Below, in pieces: positions 26,068 through 34,364 of a DNA stretch of 64,000 nucleotides (its first letter is position 1; each line of letters starts with the position of its first letter). Made by a program: the position numbers and the translations under genes. Below the pieces are notes generated by a model. That model was given only the letters and a program-made list of their open reading frames with translations. It was not told the DNA's origin and searched no databases. This stretch comes from CAVSUB01 sp963730995 (GTDB lineage Bacteria > Acidobacteriota > Vicinamibacteria > Vicinamibacterales > 2-12-FULL-66-21), in the NCBI GenBank assembly GCA_963730995.1, contig CAVSUB010000001.1, positions 1,178,001-1,242,000 of the forward strand, given 5' to 3'.

Positions 26068-26080
26068 AACGGCCGCGATT

Positions 26081-26680
26081 GTGGACCCGCACGAACCCGC
26101 CCAGCCGCCGCCAGAGGACGCACGAAGGGTAAGCGCTCCAGCGGTCATCGCCGCGCTCGTCCTCGGCGCCGTCATCGGCGGCATGGCCGTCGAGTACTGG
26201 CTCACACGTGCGGGCGCTCGGCCTGAAGCGCAGGCGCCCGCCCCGGCCGCGACGGTCGTTGCCGACGTCGAACGTCTGAAGTCGATCGTCCCCACGCAGT
26301 CGCACACGATGTTGGATGTCGGCTACCACTGGGCCAACCTGTGGTTCGCGGTCGAGAAGAAGAACTGGCCGCTCGCGAAGTACTTCTTCGACGAGGCCCG
26401 GCAGTCGATCCGGTGGACGGTGCTCATTCGCCCTGTCAGGCAGCGCTCGAACGGTGGAACCGTCGACGTCAGGGGCATCTTCAACGCGATGGATATCAGC
26501 GCCTTCGCGACCGTCCAACTTGCGATCGAAGACCAGGACGAGGCGGAGTTCGTGGCCGCCTACAAGTCGACGCTCGAAGCGTGCCATAGTTGCCACGTTG
26601 CCTCGGAGAAGCCGTACGTCCGCCCGATGATCCCGACGGCCCCGCCTTCGACACTGATCGACTTCAACCCGACAAAATGA
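26081..26680 (+). CDS. Membrane-anchored c-type heme protein
   Basis: 199 residues; start is a GTG at 26081, 13 bp after the cytochrome gene. One N-terminal membrane anchor is seen (about 19-41, VIAALVLGAVIGGMAVEYWL). The helical periplasmic part ends with a heme site CHSCHVASEKPY at about residue 168, close to the C-terminus. The helices before it (LDVGYHWANLWFAVEKKNWP, FFDEARQSIRWT) suggest a four-helix, cytochrome c-prime-like arrangement, in which the heme site is also C-terminal. I could not assign it to a named family. Its stop overlaps the flavoenzyme start (ATGA), so translation is coupled and the heme protein is a likely electron acceptor for that enzyme. Confidence 0.8.
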   Translation: MDPHEPAQPPPEDARRVSAPAVIAALVLGAVIGGMAVEYWLTRAGARPEAQAPAPAATVVADVERLKSIVPTQSHTMLDVGYHWANLWFAVEKKNWPLAKYFFDEARQSIRWTVLIRPVRQRSNGGTVDVRGIFNAMDISAFATVQLAIEDQDEAEFVAAYKSTLEACHSCHVASEKPYVRPMIPTAPPSTLIDFNPTK

Positions 26681-28165
26681 GACGCCCGGCCGAACCCGTC
26701 GCCACGGCCCGCCGGATCGGTCGCAGACAGTTCCTCAAGCTGTCTGCCCTCGGCGCGCCGATGGTCGGACGGTCGTCTTCGGCCTTCCAGCAACGCCCGG
26801 TCGATCTACCCGTCGTTGTCGTCGGCGCCGGGCTGGCGGGGCTGCGCGCCGCCGGTGTTCTTCGAGACGCCGGCCAGCGCGTGGTGGTGCTCGAGGCACG
26901 TGCATTTCCAGGCGGCCGCGTGCAGACGATTCGCACGCCTTTCAGCGAGGGTCTATACGCAGAAGCCGGACCGATCCGCATTCCGGGCATGCACAAGACC
27001 GTCCTGAAGCTCGCGAACGATCACGGGCTCGCGCTCGTCCCCTTCGCGTCGACTACCGGGGCGTCGGTCATCTCGGTGCGCGGCGTCACGGCGCGTGTCC
27101 CGGACGACCTCCGGAAAGCCGCCGCGACGCTCGAACTGAAACCAGACGAAGCCGGACTCGGGCAGTCCAGCCTCCTGCAACGCTACGTACGCGATCTCCC
27201 GTCGGACATGGGCACGACGATGCCGACGATGGAGTCGTATTCGGGGTGGGAGACGCACGACCGCGTGACGTGGCCCGAGTGGCTGCGCGCGCGCGGCGCG
27301 TCGGCAGGCGCCGTCACGCTGATGACGCTCGGCGGAGACTCGAAAGAGCTTTCGGCTTTGTACGTGCTGCGGCAAGTCGCGCTCCTGCAGAACACGGATC
27401 AGTTCTTCAAGATTCAAGGCGGGATGGATCAGCTCCCGAGAGCGATGGCAAAGGCGCTCCGGGGCACCGTCCGATACAACTCGGCGGTAGTTCGTGTCGA
27501 GCAGAGCCGGGACTCGGTACTGATCGACTATCTCGCGAACGGACGTCCGGCGAGTATCACGGCCGAACGCGTGATTCTCGCCGTCCCATTTTCGACGCTC
27601 CGGCGGATCGACGTTCGACCGCCGCTCTCGGCTGCCAAGAAGAACGCGATCGACTCACTCCCGTATTTCCCCGCGACGCGATTTCTGCTGGAGTCCAGGA
27701 CGCGCTTCTGGGACGACGCTGGACTGACAGGGACGGCACGTACCAGATCAGCCGGCAGAAGTGTGGGACTGTACCTACGATCTCCCCGCCACCGCCGGCA
27801 TCCTGGGCGCAACCGTGGGCGGTGCGATGGGCACGGCAATGTCGGCCGTGGAACGAAGCCACGCGCTGAACGCTGGAGTACGCGCTGTGTCAAATGTCTT
27901 TCCAAATCTGACCACCAACTTCGTGAAAGGGAGCGTCTACCGCTGGGCGCTCGACCCATGGGCTCGGGGCGCGTTCGCCGTCTTTCGTCCGGGCCAGATG
28001 TCCTCCCTGATGCCCGAGATCCCGCGGCCGGAGGGACGCCTGCACTTCGCAGGCGAGCACACATCTGCATGGATGGGTTGGATGGAGGGCGCGTTGGAGT
28101 CCGGCAGTCGGGCAGCACATGAAGTGCTCGGCACACCAGCGGCCTCGCCCGCAGCCGCATCATGA
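26677..28165 (+). pseudogene. Tat-exported flavin amine oxidase (monoamine-oxidase family), single frameshift
   Basis: Start ATG at 26677 overlaps the previous stop. RRIGRRQFLKLSALGAPM is a twin-arginine signal, unusual for this mostly cytoplasmic family. The FAD site VVVVGAGLAGLRAAGVL and the following EARAFPGGRVQTIR are intact. At about 27741-27748 the frame changes by one extra base: FWDDAGLTGTA continues as PAEVWDCTYDLPATAG in the other frame. The C-terminal flavin motif GRLHFAGEHTSAWMGWMEGA is intact, so the full protein would be ~495 residues. It should oxidise an amine or related compound in the periplasm, probably passing electrons to the adjoining heme proteins rather than to oxygen. 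The stop overlaps the next ATG. Consensus error or recent mutation are both possible. Confidence 0.85.
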
Positions 28166-28629
28166 TTCAGGTCCTGTTGATCCTGCACGGGCTGATCGCC
28201 GCGGCGCTGATCGGAGCGATCACGCACCAGGCGTTTTCCGTGCAACGCAGGAAGCCTTCCGCTTCGCGTACCTCCTTCGTCGGGAGATACCGCGCCGTCA
28301 ACTCCCCGATCTTCGCGAACGCCGTCGTGCTGATGTTCGTGGCCACGTTCGTGCTGGGCGGCCTGCTCTATCCCCGCTATCGCGTCGACGTGAGGCCGAT
28401 GCTCGAGGACCTGCAGCTGCGGGCCGCCAACGGCATCTTCGAATCGAAGGAGCACTTCGCCGCCGTCGGCCTCGGGCTTCTTCCGGTCTACTGGCTCTAT
28501 TGGCGGCCGCCGCTCGCGCTCGAACATGCGGCAACGCGGCGCTACCTGACGTGGATGCTGGCGTTCATCATCTGGTGGAACTTCCTGACCGGGGAGCTAC
28601 TGAACAACATCAAAGGGCTGTTCCCGTGA
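28162..28629 (+). CDS. Small four-helix membrane protein, function unknown
   Basis: 155 residues with about four transmembrane helices (1-25, 50-70, 95-112, 128-150). I do not recognise the family. Histidines at residues 9 and 22 (ILHGL, ITHQAF) lie in or at the end of helix 1 and another is in SKEHFAAVG at the start of helix 3; paired helix histidines can bind heme b, so a quinone- or heme-linked anchor role is conceivable. The start overlaps the flavoenzyme stop (ATGA), and its own stop overlaps the next gene's GTG start (GTGA), which implies a complex or shared pathway. Confidence 0.75.
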   Translation: MIQVLLILHGLIAAALIGAITHQAFSVQRRKPSASRTSFVGRYRAVNSPIFANAVVLMFVATFVLGGLLYPRYRVDVRPMLEDLQLRAANGIFESKEHFAAVGLGLLPVYWLYWRPPLALEHAATRRYLTWMLAFIIWWNFLTGELLNNIKGLFP

Positions 28630-28955
28630 ACCAATACGCGCGACTCAAAGTCTTCTCGAGCGTGTACGGCGTCGCGTACATGGGGTTGTTCCTCTACAGC
28701 GAGCTCTACAGAGTCGCTCTGTTCCGGTACTACCCAGTGCTCGGCAGATTCGACCGCGAGGCGATCCCGCTCGAAGCGGCGGGGCCACCCATACTCTGGT
28801 ACAGCTGGTTGTTCGGCGCCGCCGTCATCAGCCTTGCACTGGCGGCAATCGTCCCGCGAAGCTGGGCGGAACGGCTGGGACGAACGTGGATCTGTGGCAT
28901 CCCCGCGGCAGTGCTCCTCGGCATCATCGTGTACGAGCGCCGGTGGTTTTACTGA
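28626..28955 (+). CDS. Small three-helix membrane protein, function unknown
   Basis: 109 residues from a GTG at 28626 that overlaps the preceding stop. About three helices (12-32, 56-75, 86-104). Tyrosine- and arginine-rich at helix ends (SELYRVALFRYYP, YERRWFY). No family recognised. The overlap with the 155-residue membrane protein and the matching size suggest the pair forms a heteromeric membrane subunit for the upstream redox proteins. The longer ORF starting at 28119 is a shadow of the upstream genes. Confidence 0.7.
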   Translation: MNQYARLKVFSSVYGVAYMGLFLYSELYRVALFRYYPVLGRFDREAIPLEAAGPPILWYSWLFGAAVISLALAAIVPRSWAERLGRTWICGIPAAVLLGIIVYERRWFY

Positions 28956-28966
28956 CATCGTCTTGG

Positions 28967-28972
28967 TAAAAT
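28967..28972 (+). promoter_or_regulatory. Possible internal -10 box
   Basis: TAAAAT lies 25 nt before the ATG at 28997 in the 41-bp gap of an otherwise gapless operon. No convincing -35 element. It may give the last gene its own transcript. Confidence 0.25.
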
Positions 28973-28996
28973 GCGGAGGTCTTCCTGGAGGGTGTG

Positions 28997-29425
28997 ATGA
29001 CACTACGGAAAAGCTTGGCGACGGCGCTTTTCGGGGTCGTCTCGTTGTGTGCCGCCGCTACTGGGATGGCCCGCGCCAACGGCGCGGAGTTCTTCGAGGC
29101 GCAGCAGGATGGCCCGCCGGTTCTCTATTACTTCGGGAGCGTGAAGGACACGGCTGGCAACGTGCTCGACAAGCTGATGGTCACCATTTCGGTAAAGGAC
29201 GCCGGGATGAACGTGCCCTTCCGCAATGATTCACCGGGGCACTTCCGCAGTCCCGACATCGGGAAGGCGCTCAAGGGAATCGGCAAACCAGTGGATCCCG
29301 CCCAGATTTCGATCAAGATCACGAAGCCAGGCTACAAGCTCGTGAAGTCGCCAGCGGTCCCCAACAAGCTGGGGGCCGTGCAGCTGGATCAATTCGTGAT
29401 GGAGGCGGATCCGGGAGCCAAATAG
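28997..29425 (+). CDS. Small secreted carboxypeptidase-regulatory-like protein
   Basis: 142 residues from the ATG at 28997, preceded by GGAGGG at the right distance. Residues 1-29 are a signal peptide. The mature part looks like one transthyretin-type beta sandwich: YYFGSVKDTAGNVLDKLMVT, FRNDSPGHFRSPDIG, ISIKITKPGYKLV and a final LDQFVMEADPG strand, resembling the first domain of the gene at 23462. It has no cysteines that could bind heme. It closes the 23462-29425 operon and may bind a ligand or protein partner of the heme/flavin system. Function unknown. Confidence 0.75.
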   Translation: MTLRKSLATALFGVVSLCAAATGMARANGAEFFEAQQDGPPVLYYFGSVKDTAGNVLDKLMVTISVKDAGMNVPFRNDSPGHFRSPDIGKALKGIGKPVDPAQISIKITKPGYKLVKSPAVPNKLGAVQLDQFVMEADPGAK

Positions 29426-29456
29426 AGGCGCTCGAGTAATTTGGGAGCGCAGAAAA

Positions 29457-29563
29457 CCATCACAGGAGGAGAGGAGGAAGGAGGAACAACCTTAATTGTT
29501 CTCGCGAAAATAGCAGCGCCATTTCTTAGAACGATCCTCCTTCCTCCCTTCCTCCTGTGATGG
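29457..29563. repeat. AGGAG/CTCCT palindrome with 29-bp arms overlapping a start codon
   Basis: Left arm 29457-29485 and right arm 29535-29563 are inverted with a few mismatches (CCATCACAGGAGGA… against …TCCTCCTGTGATGG). The spacer is AT-richer (AACCTTAATTGTTC). The ATG of the next gene at 29560 is inside the right arm, so a transcript from upstream would bury the start in a hairpin. Confidence 0.88.
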
Positions 29564-31998
29564 TCTTTCTCTCGCCGAGCACCCGGCTGCGCCCCTGGCA
29601 GATCCTCGCGGCGACCGTTCTCCTGACAGGCGCGGCACTGCTCGCATACTGGCCCGCCCTGACCGGTGGATTCCTGTGGGACGACGACACGCTGGTGACG
29701 GACAGCACGCTGGTCAAAGCCCCGGACGGTTTGTATCGCATGTGGTTCACCACCGAACCGCTCGACTACTGGCCCTTGACCAATACGTCATTCTGGCTGG
29801 AGTGGCGCTTGTGGGGCATGCGCTCGAGTGGGTATCACGCCACCAACCTTCTCCTGCACCTCGTGAGCGGATTGCTCGTGTGGGCCATCCTTCGTCGGCT
29901 GTCGATCCGCGGAGGGCTGCTGGCGGCAGCGCTGTTCGTGCTGCATCCGGTCAACGTCGAATCGGTCGCGTGGATCGCGCAACGCAAGAACACTCTGTCG
30001 ATGGTGTTCTTCCTGCTGTCTATCCTCTGGTACCTCAGGGTCGATCAAGAACCGGAAGATGCTCTCCCGGCCGCCGGGTCCTCAAAACAGAAATCACGAG
30101 CCCGTCGTGCGGCTTCACCGCCGGTCGAACCGGGAATCAACCGCTGGTATTGGCTCAGCCTCGCCATGTTCGTCCTCGCGATGCTCAGCAAAGGCTCCGT
30201 GGCAATCCTCCCGGGCGTCCTGCTGCTGATCGCCTGGTGGCGGCGGGGAGCGATCTCGAAGGGGGACGTAATCCGCGCGAGCCCGTTCTTCGTCGTGGCC
30301 GTGGCCTTCACGCTGCTAAACATCTGGTTCCAGAGTCATCTGCTAACGGGCGCCATCCGGGAGGCCACGATCGTCCAGCGCCTTCTCGGCGCCGGCGCAA
30401 TCGTCTGGTTCTACCTGTTCAAGGCCCTCGTCCCGATTCGGCTGATGTTCGTGTATCCGCAGTGGGACGTCCGCGGTGACGACTTGCGCTGGTGGCTCCC
30501 AGCCTGTGCGGCCGTAGCCACGACGGCCATCCTGTTCTGGCAGCGCGATCGAACCGTGGTCCGCGGACTGCTCCTCGCGTGGCTGTTCTTCTGCCTCGGG
30601 CTGCTCCCGGTCATGGGCCTTACCGACGTGTACTACATGCGCTATTCGCTCGTGGCCGATCACTACGAGTACGTGGCGATCCTCGGAGTCGTCGCGTGCG
30701 TCGCCGCGGGCGCCGCGGGGCTCGTGACGCTGGCGCGAGAGCCGATTGCGGATCCAGCGTCTCGTGCCCTCGTCGCACTCAAGGGCGTATCGAACGACCT
30801 CGGATTCAGCCGTCCATGGGCCGTTCGAGCGTGGAGCATCGCACTGCTCACGGTCCTGGGCCTCGGAACCCACCTGGAGAGCCGACAGTACGCGAATGCC
30901 GAGACTCTGTATCGGACGACGTTGGCGAAGAACCCCTCGTCATGGCTGATGCACAACCTTCTGGGTGTGCGCCTCGTCGACACGTCGATTGGTGAAGCGA
31001 TCGCGCACTTTCGAGAGGCGGCTCGGCTGAATCCCGATCTTCTCGAAGCGCACAACAACCTGTGTCTGGCGGTCCAACATCTCGGCAGTCTGGACGAAGC
31101 GATCGCGGAGTGTTCGACGGCCATCCGGCTCAACCCGAAGACGGCCTCGGCTCACAACGGGCTGGGGCTGGCTCTGTTGTCGAAGGGACGGGCGAACGAC
31201 GCGCGCGTCGAGTTCGAGGCGGCCGTGCGGCTGAACGCGGACGACGCCGATGCTCACACGAACCTGGCCAACGTGCTTGCGTCAACGGGCCACGAGTCCG
31301 AGGCTATCGAGCACTACCGCCAGGCCCTCGCGATCGCGCCCCAATCCGTCGACAGAAAAAACTTCGGCCTCGCGCTGGACCGGCTCGGGAAGCGGGACGA
31401 AGCCGTTGAGCAGTACCGCGAGGCACTTCGACGCGATCCGAGCCTGGCTGACGTGCGTACCCGTCTGGACGCGCTGCTGCAAAAGGCGGGATTGACCGAC
31501 ACGATCGCACGCTATCGAGAGGACCTGCGTCTACACCCCGACCAGATCAGCCTGCACGCCAGCCTGGGCGAGGCACTGCTCGCGGGTGGTCGCACGGCGG
31601 AAGCGATCGATGAGTACAAAGTTGCGCTCGCGGGTCTACCCGACGTCCCGGCGGTCCATTTCGGCCTCGCGAGCGCGCTGCAGGAAGCCGAACGAACAGC
31701 CGACGCGGAGGCACACTTCCGTGACGCGATCCGGCTGAAGCCGGATTTCGCGGAGGCGCATCGGCACCTCGCCGACTTGCTGCAGGATCGGGGACGGTTG
31801 GACGAAGCCGTCGGCCACTACAAGGACGCGCTATCGTTCGATCCAAAGGCGGCAGAAGCCCACAACAACCTCGGAGTCGTCCTCGTGCGCCTCGGGCGGC
31901 TCGATGAAGCCATCGAGCACTTCAAGGCCGCGCTTGCGATCGATCCGGAGTATGTGGATGCGCGCAACAATTTGAATAGGACCTTGAAGTCGCGCTGA
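29560..31998 (+). CDS. TMTC-like integral membrane protein with C-terminal TPR repeats
   Basis: 812 residues from the ATG at 29560 (a GTG three bases earlier is also in frame). The N-terminal ~440 residues contain about ten helices with the TMTC/GT-C features WPALTGGFLWDDDTLVT, WPLTNTSFWLEWRLWG, HLVSGLLVWAILRR, LHPVNVESVAWIAQRKNTLS and MRYSLVADHYEYV. The DD pair in the first loop matches the catalytic acidic motif of O-mannosyl-type GT-C transferases. The C-terminal ~370 residues hold ten or more TPR units (AHNNLGVVLVRLGRLDEAIE). Eukaryotic TMTC proteins O-mannosylate targets; bacterial homologues are uncharacterised. It may glycosylate exported proteins. No ribosome binding site is visible because the preceding bases are the CTCCT arm of a repeat. 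Confidence 0.85.
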   Translation: MVFLSPSTRLRPWQILAATVLLTGAALLAYWPALTGGFLWDDDTLVTDSTLVKAPDGLYRMWFTTEPLDYWPLTNTSFWLEWRLWGMRSSGYHATNLLLHLVSGLLVWAILRRLSIRGGLLAAALFVLHPVNVESVAWIAQRKNTLSMVFFLLSILWYLRVDQEPEDALPAAGSSKQKSRARRAASPPVEPGINRWYWLSLAMFVLAMLSKGSVAILPGVLLLIAWWRRGAISKGDVIRASPFFVVAVAFTLLNIWFQSHLLTGAIREATIVQRLLGAGAIVWFYLFKALVPIRLMFVYPQWDVRGDDLRWWLPACAAVATTAILFWQRDRTVVRGLLLAWLFFCLGLLPVMGLTDVYYMRYSLVADHYEYVAILGVVACVAAGAAGLVTLAREPIADPASRALVALKGVSNDLGFSRPWAVRAWSIALLTVLGLGTHLESRQYANAETLYRTTLAKNPSSWLMHNLLGVRLVDTSIGEAIAHFREAARLNPDLLEAHNNLCLAVQHLGSLDEAIAECSTAIRLNPKTASAHNGLGLALLSKGRANDARVEFEAAVRLNADDADAHTNLANVLASTGHESEAIEHYRQALAIAPQSVDRKNFGLALDRLGKRDEAVEQYREALRRDPSLADVRTRLDALLQKAGLTDTIARYREDLRLHPDQISLHASLGEALLAGGRTAEAIDEYKVALAGLPDVPAVHFGLASALQEAERTADAEAHFRDAIRLKPDFAEAHRHLADLLQDRGRLDEAVGHYKDALSFDPKAAEAHNNLGVVLVRLGRLDEAIEHFKAALAIDPEYVDARNNLNRTLKSR

Positions 31999-32023
31999 CG
32001 TGACTCGTCTCAATAACAAGAGT

Positions 32024-32088
32024 TAAGGAGATCAGGAGTTCTGAAGTTTTTCTTGTCTTTTGAACTCCTAGTCTTTTGATCTCCTGTA
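32024..32088. repeat. AGGAG/CTCCT imperfect palindrome
   Basis: AAGGAGATCAGGAGTTC (from 32024) faces TTGAACTCC…TGATCTCCT (to 32088) around a T-rich centre. It lies between two convergent genes, where it could serve as a bidirectional terminator. The rest of the 168-bp gap shows nothing else. Confidence 0.8.
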
Positions 32089-32166
32089 AAGCAGGCCGAC
32101 GGATCACCCCTGCGCCGCGAGTGTCGTGGGGACACGGTGGCGGCAGGGGCATCGACCTCGCGCCGG

Positions 32167-33183
32167 TCAGCGAAGGGGCGGGGCGAACATCAGACCACCG
32201 GCAGTCGAGAGTCTGTTGAGACGGCGATCGAGCTTGATCGGACTACCCCGTCCGACATTACGATCGAACATCTCGCCGTAGTTCCCGATCGCCTTGATGG
32301 CGTCATACGCCCAGCTCTCGCGAAGACCAAGCGCTTCCCCGTTTCCGGGGATGACGCCCAACAGACGCCGGACTTCGTCGCTCGGGCTCTTGCGCATCTC
32401 GTCGACGTTCTTCGATGTCACGCCGAGCTCTTCCGCCCGCAGGAGTGCGAAGAACGTCCACCGCAGGATGCTGAAGAACTGCGGGTCATCGGCTCGGACC
32501 AGCGGCGCCAATGGCTCCTTCGAAATGAGCTCGCTCAGGATCTCGAACTGCTCCGGGTGCCCGGTTTTGTACCGGATGGCGCCGAGCTCGGACACGTCGG
32601 CGGTGTAGACGCGACACCGTCCGCTGGTGAGCTCCGCGGCGATGTCGTCGAACTTGCTCGCGGATTCGAGGATGGTCTTCTTGAACGTCAGGGAGCGCGC
32701 GGTGCCGTACGAATTGAGATTGAGCTCGAAGACGGTCCCTCCGGCCACACAGATGTCGGTCCCCGCCAGCCGACGGGGCGTCCGGGCCCGCACCGTCTTC
32801 GAGACGAGGAAACCCTGACCGTCGTAGAACGTGATGGGACCGAAGAGCAGGCCGAGCGGCGCTTCGCGGCGCAACTCCCACGTGAGCCTGCGCGCGACGA
32901 CGTCGATGTCGTCGTTGCGCACGAAGTCGGCGACGGCGCGGGCCTGGACGAACTTCACCTTGTTGGGCGTGCCGAAAATCGCCGCCGAGAGAGCGCGGCA
33001 GATATCGACGTCCAGACCCCGATAGCGCCCCTGCGCATCAATCTCCGCAAAACCCGGGACGACGGCCTCGACGCCGCAGGTCACCCATCCGTTTGCCCGT
33101 ACCTTCTCGAGGCGCGAGGCCACCTGCGACGTGGAGGCGGCCAGGAGAACGGCAATCGCGAGCAAACCGACGTACACCCTCAT
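32167..33183 (-). CDS. Amino-acid ABC transporter substrate-binding protein (AapJ-like), no cognate transporter nearby
   Basis: 338 residues, the usual length for AapJ/BztA-type binding proteins. A signal peptide covers residues 1-19. GWVTCGVEAVVPGFAEID, YRGLDVDICRALSAAIFG, ITFYDGQGFLV and DICVAGGTVFELNLNSY match the general L-amino-acid-binding subfamily. AWSYDAIKAIGNYGEMFDRN-type sequence near the C-terminus is also typical. It would bind polar amino acids in the periplasm. No permease or ATPase gene is adjacent, so it may be an orphan or a sensory component. The residue RRLTWELRR replaces the usual SRNTTWT segment in the hinge-adjacent ligand loop, so specificity may differ. Confidence 0.85.
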   Translation of the reverse strand: MRVYVGLLAIAVLLAASTSQVASRLEKVRANGWVTCGVEAVVPGFAEIDAQGRYRGLDVDICRALSAAIFGTPNKVKFVQARAVADFVRNDDIDVVARRLTWELRREAPLGLLFGPITFYDGQGFLVSKTVRARTPRRLAGTDICVAGGTVFELNLNSYGTARSLTFKKTILESASKFDDIAAELTSGRCRVYTADVSELGAIRYKTGHPEQFEILSELISKEPLAPLVRADDPQFFSILRWTFFALLRAEELGVTSKNVDEMRKSPSDEVRRLLGVIPGNGEALGLRESWAYDAIKAIGNYGEMFDRNVGRGSPIKLDRRLNRLSTAGGLMFAPPLR

Positions 33184-33201
33184 GGGTCCGGGAGCGCGCC
33201 C

Positions 33202-34290
33202 CTACTTCCCCAGGTGCTTGTCGAAGAAGCGGGCGATCTCCGTGAAGGCTTCCTTGGTTTCCGGCGCGTTGGCGTCACGCATGTACTGCGCGTGCGATTG
33301 TCCCTCGTAGACTTCGAGCTCCGCCTCGACTCCCGCGTCGCGAAGCTTCCGATGCACTCGGACCGTGTTGCTCAAGAGAAGGTCGCGGGTTCCGGTCGTG
33401 AGAATCGACGGCGGAAAGCCGTGCATGTCGCCGTAGACGGGAGACAACAGCGGGTCCTTCAGATCGTGGCCGTTGGCATAGAGCCTCGCCATGGCGTCGC
33501 AGCGGCCGTCGCTGCCCACGAGCACGTTGTCGACCATGAAGTTCGTGTGGAACGAGTCGCCAACGCCGGTCAGGTCGGACATGGGAGTACCGGGCGCAAT
33601 GGCTGCCGGCAGCGCGAGGCCCTCCTGTTTCGCACGCAGGACCATCGACAGCGTGAGGGCGCCACCGGCAGAGGTCCCGAAGATAGCCATGTTCCGCGGT
33701 TCGGCCATCTTCAGCGCTCCCTTCCACACCGCCATGGCGTCGTCCAGGGCGGCGGGATAGGGGAACTCCGGAGGACGGCGATAGTCCACCGAGAGGACCT
33801 TGAAGTGCCCGAACGCCGCCATGTAAATCGCCTCGCTCGTACCCGACTCGCCTCCACTCAGCACGTAGCAGCCGCCGTGCACGTGCACGAGGAGACGGTT
33901 CTTGTTCTCGGGCGGAATCTCGGACGGCGTGATCATGTACGCCGTCACGCCATTCACCGTCAGCTGTTCGGAGCTCACTTTGAATCGATCCCGAAGCGCC
34001 GGAAGTCCTCGACCGGCTGACGGTGCCGAGAGCGGCTTCCATTCCTCCACCGATTTCGGCACGGTGTTCCAGTTCGCACTGAGCGGCCCGCCGATGAGCG
34101 CCTGCATCTCCGGGCTCACGGTGGCTGGCACCGGGAGGCTCCGCGCGGGGACATCGCGGGGTGACGGCGTGCTCGTCTGCATCCAGGTCACCGGAGAAAA
34201 CAGCCCACTGCCAATGCCGGCAAGAGCCAGCGCCAGCACCAACCGGACGACAACGTGTGAACACCTTTTCATGGCAACATCAGCCCTCAT
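33202..34290 (-). CDS. Secreted alpha/beta hydrolase, hormone-sensitive-lipase (esterase) family
   Basis: 362 residues from the ATG at 34290; a second ATG at 34272 (MKRCSHVVVRLVLALALAG) starts directly at a signal peptide and is equally possible. The oxyanion-hole motif is LLVHVHGGCYV, the nucleophile elbow IFGTSAGGALTL, the acid TTGTRDLLL and the histidine EGQSHAQYM, so all HSL-family catalytic elements are present. LSVDYRRPPEFPYPAALDD is the characteristic segment of this family. It should hydrolyse short-chain esters or lactones in the periplasm. It lies 19 bp upstream of the amino-acid-binding protein gene and may be cotranscribed with it; it is divergent from an ASPIC/UnbV gene. Confidence 0.88.
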   Translation of the reverse strand: MRADVAMKRCSHVVVRLVLALALAGIGSGLFSPVTWMQTSTPSPRDVPARSLPVPATVSPEMQALIGGPLSANWNTVPKSVEEWKPLSAPSAGRGLPALRDRFKVSSEQLTVNGVTAYMITPSEIPPENKNRLLVHVHGGCYVLSGGESGTSEAIYMAAFGHFKVLSVDYRRPPEFPYPAALDDAMAVWKGALKMAEPRNMAIFGTSAGGALTLSMVLRAKQEGLALPAAIAPGTPMSDLTGVGDSFHTNFMVDNVLVGSDGRCDAMARLYANGHDLKDPLLSPVYGDMHGFPPSILTTGTRDLLLSNTVRVHRKLRDAGVEAELEVYEGQSHAQYMRDANAPETKEAFTEIARFFDKHLGK

Positions 34291-34340
34291 GAAAGACGCG
34301 CGAAGCGCGAGAATCAGGCCCCGGCAGTAGAAGTGCGCCG

Positions 34341-34346
34341 TATAGT
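34341..34346 (+). promoter_or_regulatory. Possible -10 box for the ASPIC/UnbV gene
   Basis: TATAGT lies 18 nt before the ATG at 34365 in a 74-bp divergent gap. No clear -35 box and no Shine-Dalgarno sequence. The spacing matches that seen at 15097, suggesting short-leader transcripts. Confidence 0.25.
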
Positions 34347-34364
34347 CTCATAACTCGTGTCCCG

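Noticed and set aside
32137..34020. A 627-residue plus-strand open frame opposite the binding protein and esterase
   Set aside because: It spans two genes with intact catalytic and binding motifs on the other strand.
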